Below, piece by piece: positions 57,466-64,000 of a stretch of DNA of 64,000 nucleotides. The position numbers and the translations under genes were made by a program. The stretch comes from Collinsella sp. GTDB taxonomy: Bacteria > Actinomycetota > Coriobacteriia > Coriobacteriales > Coriobacteriaceae. Position 1 is the stretch's first letter. Every line of letters begins with the position of its first letter. The notes beneath the pieces were generated by a model that had not been told where the DNA came from, did no database searches, and worked only from the letters and a program-made list of their open reading frames with translations. The stretch covers positions 1 to 64,000 of the forward strand of contig JAHAGQ010000007.1 in NCBI GenBank assembly GCA_018373675.1. Direction: 5' to 3'.

Positions 57466-58251
57466 ATGGCACAGATCCTGATCGTAGAGGACGAGGAGAA
57501 AATCGCCCGCTTTGTGACGCTCGAGCTGGAGCACGAAGGCTACCAGGTGGAACACGCCGCCGATGGCCGCACCGCCGTGGACCTGGCACTGGAGCGCGAC
57601 TACGATTTGATTCTGCTCGATGTGCTGTTGCCGCAGCTCAACGGCATGGAGGTCTTGCGACGTGTCCGCAAGCACAAGGATGTGCCAGTAATTATGGTCA
57701 CCGCGCGCGACGCCGTGATGGACAAGGTGGCCGGGCTCGATGCCGGCGCCGACGATTACCTGACCAAACCGTTTGCGATTGAGGAGCTGTTCGCACGGAT
57801 CCGCGTAGCACTGAAGCGCTCGGAGGCCGTGCGGGCGGCTTCGGGCGTTGGCGACGTTGGGGCCGGGACGGGTATGGCGGGCGGCGCGGGCGGGAGCGCC
57901 GCTGCGATGCCCCCGGTCGGCGACTCGACCCAGTTTTCCGCTTCGCCCTCCCCCGCCACACTCACCGTAGGCTCAGTTGCGCTCGAACCCAACCGCCGCG
58001 AAGTCACGGTCGGCGGCTCGCCCATCGTGCTCACGGCCCGCGAGTTCGATGTCCTCGCCCTGCTTATGGCGCACGCCGAGACCGTGCTCACGCGCGAGCG
58101 CATCGCGCACGAAGCGCTGGGCTACGAATACGTGGGCGACACCAACAACGTCGACGTACACATCGCGCACCTGCGTGCCAAGATCGAGGACGCCGGCAGC
58201 GCCCGCATCATCCAGACCGTGCGCGGGGTGGGCTATGTCTGCCGTGCGTAA
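57466..58251 (+). CDS. OmpR-family response regulator with long Gly/Ala linker
   Basis: A 261-residue regulator. Receiver domain: VEDEEKIARFVTLELEHEGY, phospho-Asp in LILLDVLLP, YLTKPF. A 45-residue Gly/Ala/Ser/Pro linker (about 122-167) is longer than usual. DNA-binding domain: LTAREFDVLALLMAHAETVLTRERI, NVDVHIAHLRAKIED, VRGVGYVCRA. Overlaps its kinase gene by 17 bp. Confidence 0.93.
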   Translation: MAQILIVEDEEKIARFVTLELEHEGYQVEHAADGRTAVDLALERDYDLILLDVLLPQLNGMEVLRRVRKHKDVPVIMVTARDAVMDKVAGLDAGADDYLTKPFAIEELFARIRVALKRSEAVRAASGVGDVGAGTGMAGGAGGSAAAMPPVGDSTQFSASPSPATLTVGSVALEPNRREVTVGGSPIVLTAREFDVLALLMAHAETVLTRERIAHEALGYEYVGDTNNVDVHIAHLRAKIEDAGSARIIQTVRGVGYVCRA

Positions 58252-59530
58252 CGCCGAGGCCAAGCGCGTCACCTCCATCGCCCGCGCCATCAACTGGAGC
58301 TATATGTGGCGCCGTCTGATGAGCTACATCTGGCTCGATCTGTTGCTGGTAGTGATTGCGGCGGCGATCCTCGTCTATGGATACAACCAGACACTGCCCG
58401 ACGACACGTTTACCGCAGGATGGATCCCCGGTGCCACCGTTCACGGCATGTCGCTGACGCCCGCGCGCGGCTGGGACCCGACAACGCTCACCTATACCGT
58501 CGAGCTTGCGCGCACCACCAAGACCTTCCCCCTCGCGCAGGACCTCGTCACGCTATGGCCTCTCTACCTTGTCGTTGTGGGTTGGCAGGTCATCAGCGTG
58601 CTCAACATGCTCGGCGGCGCCCGCCGCGTGCGCCGCACCATGGCGCCGCTCAACGATCTGGCCCTGCGCGTGGACGAACTCGGTCGCATGCAGCTCTCCG
58701 GCGGCAAAATGGAAACACTGGAGCAGGCCATCGCGCGCGCAAGCGTCGACTCGCCGAGCGTCACCACCGGCGACGCCGACCTGGCGAGCATCGAGGTCGC
58801 ACTCAACCGCCTACTGCGCCAGATGCAAGAGGCCAAGCTGCAGCAGATGCGCTTTGTCAACGATGCGAGCCACGAGCTGCGCACGCCCATCGCGGTGATT
58901 CAGGGCTACGTAAACATGCTCGACCGCTGGGGCAAAGACGACCCGGACGTGCTGGCAGAATCCATCGCGTCCCTCAAGGCCGAAAGCGAGCACATGCAAG
59001 AGCTCGTGGAGCAGCTGCTGTTTTTGGCGCGCGGCGATGCCGGGCGCACGGTCCTGCGGCGCGCGAATACCAACCTAGCCGCACTGGTCGGCGAGGTATG
59101 CGAGGAATCGCAGATGATCGATACCGAGCACACGTATCGGCTGGCCTTTGACGCTGCGCTTGTCAGCGACCCACGCTGCGACGCGCCCGTTGACGTGGCG
59201 CTCGTGAAGCAGGCTCTTCGCGTGATCGTGCAAAACGCCGCCAAGTATTCGGACGCGGGCACGCCCATCTCGTTTGGCGTAGCGTCGGATGCGGGCGCGG
59301 GCACGATCGACATAAGCGTTGAGGACGAGGGCATCGGCATGAACCAGGAATCCGCAGCTCACGCGTTCGAGCGGTTCTACCGTGCCGACAACGCGCGCGA
59401 TGCCGGCGCGCAGGGTTCGGGCCTGGGGCTCGCCATTGCCAAGTGGATCGTCGATAGCCATGGCGGTGTCATTGGCGTGACCTCAGTCGAGGGCGTCGGC
59501 AGCCGCTTTACGATTCGCCTGCCGCGCTAG
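58235..59530 (+). CDS. Sensor histidine kinase
   Basis: A 431-residue kinase. Two membrane helices (about 29-50 and 110-132) enclose a 60-residue external domain. Then HAMP-like region, HisKA with FVNDASHELRTPIAVIQGYVN, and ATPase motifs: N (VIVQNAAKYS), G1 (VEDEGIGM), F (AFERFYRAD), G2 (GSGLGLAIAK). The ATG at 58235 lies inside the regulator's last codons; a GTG at 58243 is an alternative. The signal is unknown. Confidence 0.92.
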   Translation: MSAVRNAEAKRVTSIARAINWSYMWRRLMSYIWLDLLLVVIAAAILVYGYNQTLPDDTFTAGWIPGATVHGMSLTPARGWDPTTLTYTVELARTTKTFPLAQDLVTLWPLYLVVVGWQVISVLNMLGGARRVRRTMAPLNDLALRVDELGRMQLSGGKMETLEQAIARASVDSPSVTTGDADLASIEVALNRLLRQMQEAKLQQMRFVNDASHELRTPIAVIQGYVNMLDRWGKDDPDVLAESIASLKAESEHMQELVEQLLFLARGDAGRTVLRRANTNLAALVGEVCEESQMIDTEHTYRLAFDAALVSDPRCDAPVDVALVKQALRVIVQNAAKYSDAGTPISFGVASDAGAGTIDISVEDEGIGMNQESAAHAFERFYRADNARDAGAQGSGLGLAIAKWIVDSHGGVIGVTSVEGVGSRFTIRLPR

Positions 59531-59549
59531 GAAGCCCCTCGGCATAAAT

Positions 59550-59583
59550 AAAGGGATAGGGCCACGCGGCCCTATCCCTTTTT
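59550..59583. terminator. Bidirectional terminator
   Basis: 14-bp stem AAAGGGATAGGGCC/GGCCCTATCCCTTT plus T residues; between the kinase (plus) and VOC (minus) genes. Confidence 0.92.
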
Positions 59584-59605
59584 GCTAGCTATGGCAGCTT
59601 GTGCG

Positions 59606-59980
59606 CTATTCGCGGCACAGGTGCACGGCGAAACCGGCGAACTCGCGCTTAAAGTACACGAGCTTGGTACCACCGTCGGGCAGCAGCGCGCGCGACTCCT
59701 CGTTGACCTCGAGCCCGCGCTCGGCAAACCACTTCTCAGCTGCATCGATGTCGTTAACGGCAAAGCCGATGTGGCCCTTGGTGCCACGACCGTTCTGCTT
59801 CATGATCTCGACCAGCGAATCATTAAAGTACGAAACGGGGGTCTCGATGACGGGCAGGCCCATCATCGTCGAGAACAGCTCCGCGATCTCCAGGGCGTCT
59901 GCCGGGTCGGCGGCGTTAATGCCCACATGGGCAACGCGCATGCCAAAGAGCTCGACCGGGTTGGCGTTCTGCTCACTCAT
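59606..59980 (-). CDS. VOC/glyoxalase-family protein
   Basis: A 124-residue single VOC unit pair (FGMRVAHVGINAADPADALEIAELFSTMMGLP, KGHIGFAVNDIDAAEKWFAERGLEV). VOC proteins bind metal and act on diverse small molecules. It follows the orphan PTS IIB gene by 11 bp. Ribosome site is weak (AGTAGG), implying translational coupling. Substrate unknown; a sugar-derived aldehyde or phosphate is a guess from the neighbour. Confidence 0.85.
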   Translation of the reverse strand: MSEQNANPVELFGMRVAHVGINAADPADALEIAELFSTMMGLPVIETPVSYFNDSLVEIMKQNGRGTKGHIGFAVNDIDAAEKWFAERGLEVNEESRALLPDGGTKLVYFKREFAGFAVHLCRE

Positions 59981-59991
59981 ACAGGCAGTGC

Positions 59992-60279
59992 CTACTGAGC
60001 CATGACGTCGAGAACGGCCTTCTCGGCAGCGACGCGGTTCATGCCGGTCATGAAGGGCACGCCGCTCACGTACGGGCAGGTGAGGCCTTCGGGGGCAACG
60101 GTGGTGGCGATCAGCAGGTCGGCGCCCTCGTCGCAGTAGTCCTTGGCCTCGGAGATGGCGCACTGCACGATCTCGTACTTGTCGGCGTAACCGTTGGCGT
60201 CGAGCAAGGTGGCGACCTTCTGGGCAACGAGCGTGGAAGTAGCAGCGCCAGCACCGCAAGCCAAAACGATCTTCTTCAT
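59992..60279 (-). CDS. Orphan PTS IIB subunit, galactitol type
   Basis: A 95-residue IIB of the galactitol/lactose-type fold. The phospho-Cys loop KKIVLACGAGAATSTLVAQKV is intact (Cys8), so it could carry phosphate. No matching IIA or IIC is nearby; only the VOC gene follows. It could serve a permease encoded elsewhere or act in regulation. ATG 60279 with AAGGGAG. Confidence 0.9.
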   Translation of the reverse strand: MKKIVLACGAGAATSTLVAQKVATLLDANGYADKYEIVQCAISEAKDYCDEGADLLIATTVAPEGLTCPYVSGVPFMTGMNRVAAEKAVLDVMAQ

Positions 60280-60442
60280 AGGTAATGTCTCCCTTCATGG
60301 TTTACTTTAGGTAAGTGTACCGCAGCGAGCGATGGCACTCAGCCTCGATGAGCTTTTATGCCAGTTTGCTTGCACGCTGCGTATAATACATCTAGTACGT
60401 GTTGTCATACCGCTCGCTTTATGAGCGACTAAGGACCCCAAT

Positions 60443-61066
60443 ATGCCCGATTCCCGCACACTCTGGACCGCCGTCGTTATCATCTGCATCGCCGTGTCGG
60501 TGTTCTTTAGCGTCAAAAAACGCACCACGTTTAAACGCCTGCAGCAGCTTATGGCTGCCAAGCAGTGGGACGAGTTCGATCGTTTGCTCGACGCCAAACT
60601 CACCAGCATGCTGTACCCGCGCTACAACCGCGACTACCTGCGTCTGAACTCCTATCTGCTGCGCGAGGACCACGAGCGCGCCAGCGAGATGTTCGACCTG
60701 CTGCTGGGACTCAACCTGCCCAAGATGCAGCGCGTCGACCTGGTCATTAAGGCCTTTAACTACTACGTTGGCCAGGAGGACCGCAAAAAGTCCAAGGAGC
60801 TCCTGCACGAGATCAAGGGCTTTGAGGGCGGTCAGGCCGAGGCAGTCGCGCACGAGTGCCAGCTGATGTACGACACGATGATCCTCAAGCGCCACAACGA
60901 CATTCCCGAGCTGGAGCGCATGCTCAAGGAGGCCGGTGACGACAAGGTCAAGAGCTGCCGCCTGGAATACCTGCTGGCCCTGCAGTACAAGAACAAGGGC
61001 GACGAAGCCAAGTTCCAGGAGTTCCTGGAGAAGTCGGGGCAACACTCGATGGCCGTCAACGCGTAA
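60443..61066 (+). CDS. Membrane-anchored helical-repeat protein, unknown function
   Basis: A 207-residue protein with an N-terminal membrane helix (residues 7-24) and a cytosolic helical part resembling TPR-like repeats (WDEFDRLLDAKLTSMLYPRYNRDYLRLNSYLL, ERASEMFDLLLGLNLPK, LEYLLALQYKNKGDEAKFQEFLEKSG). Probably a scaffold. AAGGAC ribosome site. tRNA-Leu follows. Confidence 0.75.
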   Translation: MPDSRTLWTAVVIICIAVSVFFSVKKRTTFKRLQQLMAAKQWDEFDRLLDAKLTSMLYPRYNRDYLRLNSYLLREDHERASEMFDLLLGLNLPKMQRVDLVIKAFNYYVGQEDRKKSKELLHEIKGFEGGQAEAVAHECQLMYDTMILKRHNDIPELERMLKEAGDDKVKSCRLEYLLALQYKNKGDEAKFQEFLEKSGQHSMAVNA

Positions 61067-61097
61067 CGGACGGCTTGTGCTAGACTTCTAGTCTCAC

Positions 61098-61182
61098 GGG
61101 GGCGTGGCGGAATTGGCATACGCAGGAGACTTAAAATCTCTCGCCGCAAGGATTGTGGGTTCGAGTCCCACCGCCCCTACCA
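61098..61182 (+). tRNA. tRNA-Leu (anticodon TAA)
   Basis: 85-nt class II tRNA. Acceptor GGGGGCG/CGCCCCT, anticodon loop CTTAAAA giving TAA, a variable arm (CGCCGCAAGGAT region), T arm GTGGG-TTCGAGT-CCCAC and encoded CCA. Its 3' end plus terminator is repeated at 61361-61445. Confidence 0.95.
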
Positions 61183-61445
61183 CGTATTGTTTACGAGCCC
61201 GTGTCCCCCAGGGATGCGGGCTCGCTTCTTTTAGATGCCGGTGGGACTCGAACCCGCGAGGGGGCGAGCGTCAAGCGGACGCGCAGCGTCCGCAGCGAGC
61301 CGGCGAGGGCGCCGACAGGCGGCCGAAGCCGGTGCGTATTTGCGCAGCAAATGCGCGGACGTCCCACCGCCCCTACCATTTGGTTTTTACGAGCCCGCGT
61401 CCCCCAGGGATGCGGGCTCGTTTCTTTTACACGCCGGCGGGGCTC
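61165..61445 (+). repeat. Tandem duplication of the tRNA-Leu 3' end and terminator
   Basis: Copy 1 is 61165-61249, copy 2 is 61361-61445, each 85 nt beginning GTCCCACCGCCCCTACCA and continuing through the same terminator hairpin (GAGCCCG..TCCCCCAGGGATGCGGGCTC). In between, GGTGGGACTCGAACCC (61240-61255) is an inverted T arm, followed by GC-rich palindromes. The arrangement recalls an att-site duplication at a tRNA gene, but no integrase is present. Confidence 0.8.
61189..61237 (+). terminator. Terminator of tRNA-Leu
   Basis: CGAGCCCG/CGGGCTCG stem followed by CTTCTTTT. A second copy sits at about 61390-61429. Confidence 0.8.
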
Positions 61446-61447
61446 TA

Positions 61448-61514
61448 AGTTGCGGTGGAATAGATCCTGTTTATACCGTTTACCAGCTTATTTAGGAACT
61501 ATTTCACCGCAACT
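61448..61514. repeat. Inverted repeat (TTGCGGTGAAATAG family)
   Basis: AGTTGCGGTGGAATAG (61448-61463) and CTATTTCACCGCAACT (61499-61514) pair with one G-T. Second member of the family at 25791-25859; loops differ. Confidence 0.75.
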
Positions 61515-61527
61515 CAGAGGAAGACGG

Positions 61528-62529
61528 TTAAAGAGCACTCAGGCTCGGGGTCCAGCCGATGGTGGGGGTCGCGCCGTCGAGAGTCTCGTTGATGGTGGCG
61601 GCCATGCCGGCGAGTAGGCTGTTCTCGCTTACGGTGAGCGTCTTGTAGCCGCCGGCACGCATGAGTTCGCGGATCACCACGGCGCCAGCCAAGATCACGC
61701 CCGCGCGTTTGGGCTGTACACCCGGTAGAGCGGCGATGCCGTCCGCATCCAACGCAGACATGCGCTCGATAGCGGCCGAAACCTGATCCAGCGAAAGCTC
61801 GCGCAGGTGCACAAAGCTCGAATCGTACGGTTCCAGCTCATGAACGAGCGCCACGAGTGTGGTGACGGTGCCACCCACTGCGACCAAGCGTTCGGCGCGC
61901 TCAAAATTGCTCGGCAGGCCCTCAAAATAGGCAGCGAACTGCTCGCCCGCCCACGCGGCAGCGGCAGTAAGCTCGCCGCGTGCGGGCGGCAGTGCCGAGA
62001 AAAATCGCTCCGTCACACGGCGACAACCGATGTCCAGCGAACGCGTGCCCTCCAGCGCAAAGACCCCACGCTCCGGCGCATAGACGCCCGTCGCGAGCTC
62101 CGTGGATCCGCCGCCCGAATCGGCAACAATGATGCGCTCGCCGGCAAAGTCGTGCGCCACGCCAAAAAACGTCAGGCGCGCCTCGACCTCGCCCGGAATC
62201 ACCTGCGGTTCGAGCCCCAGCTCACGCAGACCGTCCAGCAGCAGTGCGGCATTGGATGCATCGCGCGCGGCGCTCGTGCATGTGGTGCAAATGCACGCGG
62301 CCCCAAAGGCACGCGCCTCGTCCACAAACATGCGGCATGCAGCGAGCACGCGCTCGACCGCCGCCTCGCAAAAGCGACCCGTCGCGTCCACACCCTCGCC
62401 CAGGTCGGTAATCTCGGTATGCTTGGACGATTCCACGATCGCCCCGCCCTCGACCTGCGCCAGCACCAGTCGCGACGACACCGTTCCCAGATCGATCGCC
62501 GCCACCTTATATCGTTTGCAATCTGCCAT
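61528..62529 (-). CDS. Ppx/GppA-family phosphatase
   Basis: A 333-residue ASKHA-fold enzyme hydrolysing polyphosphate or pppGpp. VAAIDLGTVSSRLVL is the N-terminal phosphate loop; IPGEVEARLTFFGV contains the catalytic Glu; IVADSGGGSTELATG is the second loop. The HD-like C-terminal extension of GppA is absent, so it is the short form. ATG 62529 with GGAGGGGAG. Confidence 0.92.
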   Translation of the reverse strand: MADCKRYKVAAIDLGTVSSRLVLAQVEGGAIVESSKHTEITDLGEGVDATGRFCEAAVERVLAACRMFVDEARAFGAACICTTCTSAARDASNAALLLDGLRELGLEPQVIPGEVEARLTFFGVAHDFAGERIIVADSGGGSTELATGVYAPERGVFALEGTRSLDIGCRRVTERFFSALPPARGELTAAAAWAGEQFAAYFEGLPSNFERAERLVAVGGTVTTLVALVHELEPYDSSFVHLRELSLDQVSAAIERMSALDADGIAALPGVQPKRAGVILAGAVVIRELMRAGGYKTLTVSENSLLAGMAATINETLDGATPTIGWTPSLSAL

Positions 62530-62549
62530 TGCGGGCTCCCCTCCGGGCG

Positions 62550-63311
62550 CTATTTGCCGTTGGACACGACCGTCTGGCCCTCGACACCGTTAAACCCAAA
62601 CAGCATGTCGAGCGCCTGGATGTACCACGGGGCGTCCTTACCGACTTCTTCGATTTCCTTGGCAACTTCGCTGGCCTTCTTGGCGTTCGACGACTTCTTG
62701 CTCGAAGACGAATCCGAATCGTCGTCCAGGCCCTGCACTTCAACCCTCTTCTCGCCGGGCATCACCAGGCCCAGATCCTCGGACGCCGCATCCTTAATGC
62801 CCTCCTCCGAGAGCAGTTTGTCGACGCTTTTTTGCAGCTCATCATTGTATTGCTGACGAATCTCGACCTGCTTGGCCAAGATATCGCTCGAACGCTTTGC
62901 CACGTACAGATCGCGCACGGGGAAATACAGGCTCACGAGCACCAGGGCAACGACAATGCCGATGAATAGCCCTCGCTGAGGACCGTGGGTAAAGTCGTAG
63001 ATCGCCTTGACCACCGCGTTGTCGTTGGCGTAGTGCATAAAGTCCGAGCCCGAAAAACGGTTCGAAGGCCTGCTCGACCTATCGTGCGTTTGAGCCGACG
63101 AGCGCTGAGCATGCGACGAACGTGCCGGGCGCACTGGCCCATCTGTCGAAGTATTCACTTGAGCATTGGGGCGCGAGGTACTTGTCGGGCGCTGCATGGA
63201 GCGGTCGGCGCCGGCGTAGGCGGACCCACCGAGCTGCACCGTGCGCGCACGGCGAGGCGACGGCTCACGCGAACCGGCGGAATAGTACCTGTTGTCGTAA
63301 ATCTGATCCAT
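62550..63311 (-). CDS. FtsB/DivIC-like septum-formation protein
   Basis: A 253-residue bitopic protein. Residues 1-115 are a basic, disordered cytosolic part rich in Ser, Arg, Pro. One helix (about 125-145: GLFIGIVVALVLVSLYFPV) leads to an external coiled coil (RSSDILAKQVEIRQQYNDELQKSVDKLL), then LGLVMPGEKRVEVQG, as in DivIC. It should join FtsL and FtsQ at the division site. Preceding enolase matches the common eno-ftsB order. ATG 63311 with AAGG. Confidence 0.88.
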   Translation of the reverse strand: MDQIYDNRYYSAGSREPSPRRARTVQLGGSAYAGADRSMQRPTSTSRPNAQVNTSTDGPVRPARSSHAQRSSAQTHDRSSRPSNRFSGSDFMHYANDNAVVKAIYDFTHGPQRGLFIGIVVALVLVSLYFPVRDLYVAKRSSDILAKQVEIRQQYNDELQKSVDKLLSEEGIKDAASEDLGLVMPGEKRVEVQGLDDDSDSSSSKKSSNAKKASEVAKEIEEVGKDAPWYIQALDMLFGFNGVEGQTVVSNGK

Positions 63312-63402
63312 GTGCGCCTTGTGCGGTTGAGGTTTGTTTGCGCTAAGTATTCTAGTTATAGCACGAGCGCCCGCACCGCCTTCGCCAGCCTTTGCTCGAC
63401 AT

Positions 63403-63434
63403 AAAAAAGGCGCTGAGTCATATGGCCCAGCGCC
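63403..63434 (-). terminator. Terminator of eno
   Basis: GGCGCTG/CAGCGCC stem followed by six T residues on the minus strand. Confidence 0.85.
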
Positions 63435-63506
63435 CAATGGTGCTCAACAGCGCCCGGCTGGAGCAAGGCAAATCCGAGTCTTCCCCGCCCCGCGACCTCC
63501 GCGTGC

Positions 63507-64000
63507 CTAGCGAATGTTGTAGAACGCGGCCTTGCCGGCGTAACGCGCGCTGCCCTCGAGCTCGTCCTCGATGCGGATGAGCTGGTTGTACTTGGCGATA
63601 CGGTCGCTGCGGCACGGGGCGCCCGACTTGATCTGGCCGGCGTTGACGCCCACGACCAGGTCGGCGATCGTGGAGTCCTCGGTCTCGCCGGAGCGGTGAC
63701 TCACGATGCAGGCGTAACCGGCCTCCTTGGCGGTCTCGATGGCCTCGAGCGACTCGGTAAGCGTGCCGATCTGGTTGACCTTGACCAGGATCGCGTTGGC
63801 GGCACCCAGCTCGATGCCCTTCTTGAGGCGCTCGGTGTTGGTGACGAACAGGTCGTCGCCCACCAGCTGCACCTTGTTGCCAATGCGACGGGTGAGCTCG
63901 ACCCAGCCGTCCCAGTCCTCCTCGGCCATGCCGTCCTCGATGGAGATGATGGGATAGGTGTCGACGAGCTTCTCCCAGTAATCGACCATCTGAGCGCTCG
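63507..64000 (-). CDS. eno: Enolase, 3' part (cut by window edge)
   Basis: The C-terminal 164 residues of enolase, which interconverts 2-phosphoglycerate and phosphoenolpyruvate. The frame continues to the window end (SAQMVDYWEKLVDTYPIISIEDGMAEEDW). Present are the metal-ligand Asp in GDDLFVTN, catalytic Lys in ILVKVNQIGTLTE, SHRSGETED and SGAPCRSDRIAKYNQL with Lys. The 5' end is outside the window. Confidence 0.97.
   Translation of the reverse strand, partial: SAQMVDYWEKLVDTYPIISIEDGMAEEDWDGWVELTRRIGNKVQLVGDDLFVTNTERLKKGIELGAANAILVKVNQIGTLTESLEAIETAKEAGYACIVSHRSGETEDSTIADLVVGVNAGQIKSGAPCRSDRIAKYNQLIRIEDELEGSARYAGKAAFYNIR

Noticed and set aside
61528..62529. Toxin or kinase of the ROK/ASKHA group
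   Set aside because: The motifs EGEVEARL-like and DSGGGSTEL fit Ppx/GppA better.

Overview
The window looks like chromosomal DNA of a GC-rich gut actinobacterium of the class Coriobacteriia, most probably Collinsella. This rests on gene content and style: several mannose-family PTS genes, Ala/Arg-rich proteins with acidic or poly-Gly tails, a long-form HPF, an archaeal-like topoisomerase I with a Lys/Ala tail, and many short extragenic palindromes. No database search was possible, so the genus is an inference.

Layout. 1-11.8 kb is an amino-sugar locus, nearly all on the minus strand: a PTS IIB paralogue without its phosphorylatable His, tRNA-Thr, a YhcH-family sugar protein, a PfkB kinase, an aldose epimerase, a flavodoxin (plus), nagA, an AgaS-type SIS deaminase, a GntR/UTRA regulator, and a five-gene IIA-yajC-IIB-IIC-IID PTS operon. 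Together these fit uptake of N-acetylgalactosamine (or a similar amino sugar), deacetylation, deamination to tagatose-6-P and phosphorylation. The aldolase is not in the window. A shared operator-like palindrome lies upstream of agaS and of the PTS operon. 11.8-18.1 kb holds an acidic SurA-N-like membrane protein, an operon of a His/Cys-tailed dehydrogenase, membrane protein, HEAT-repeat protein and isocitrate dehydrogenase, then degV and hpf. 18.4-21.3 kb has a solute-binding lipoprotein with a long leader, a 217-bp element with 47-bp inverted ends, and a nuclease-like protein. 21.3-25.7 kb is the tmk-holB-ricT-comF operon. 25.9-34.4 kb contains a zinc-ribbon membrane protein, topoisomerase I, hypB-hypA with tatC-tatA, a STAS protein, an aminotransferase and a small unknown gene.

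34.5-45.4 kb carries nhaA, Mn-pyrophosphatase, a ROK kinase, a GntR regulator with manA, pcrA/uvrD, uppP and uspA. 45.6-50.9 kb has a BceRS-like two-component pair, an unknown protein, purH and a GNAT enzyme. 51-59.5 kb holds a DUF2207 membrane protein, gluQRS, a DUF1778/GNAT toxin-antitoxin pair, a phosphoesterase, a small membrane protein, a UBA/DUF4342 protein and a second two-component pair. 59.6-64 kb has an orphan PTS IIB with a VOC protein, a repeat-like membrane protein, tRNA-Leu with a duplicated 3' end, ppx/gppA, an FtsB/DivIC-like protein and the 3' part of enolase.

The least explained material is extragenic. About ten loci carry hairpins whose stems differ between families but which share a GGGAC-type core; this is reminiscent of REP elements. 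There are also two long GC-rich palindromes of about 90-115 bp behind uspA and pcrA, and a 47-bp C-terminal remnant story at nagA: a decayed copy of the nagA 3' end sits in frame behind the PfkB kinase stop codon.
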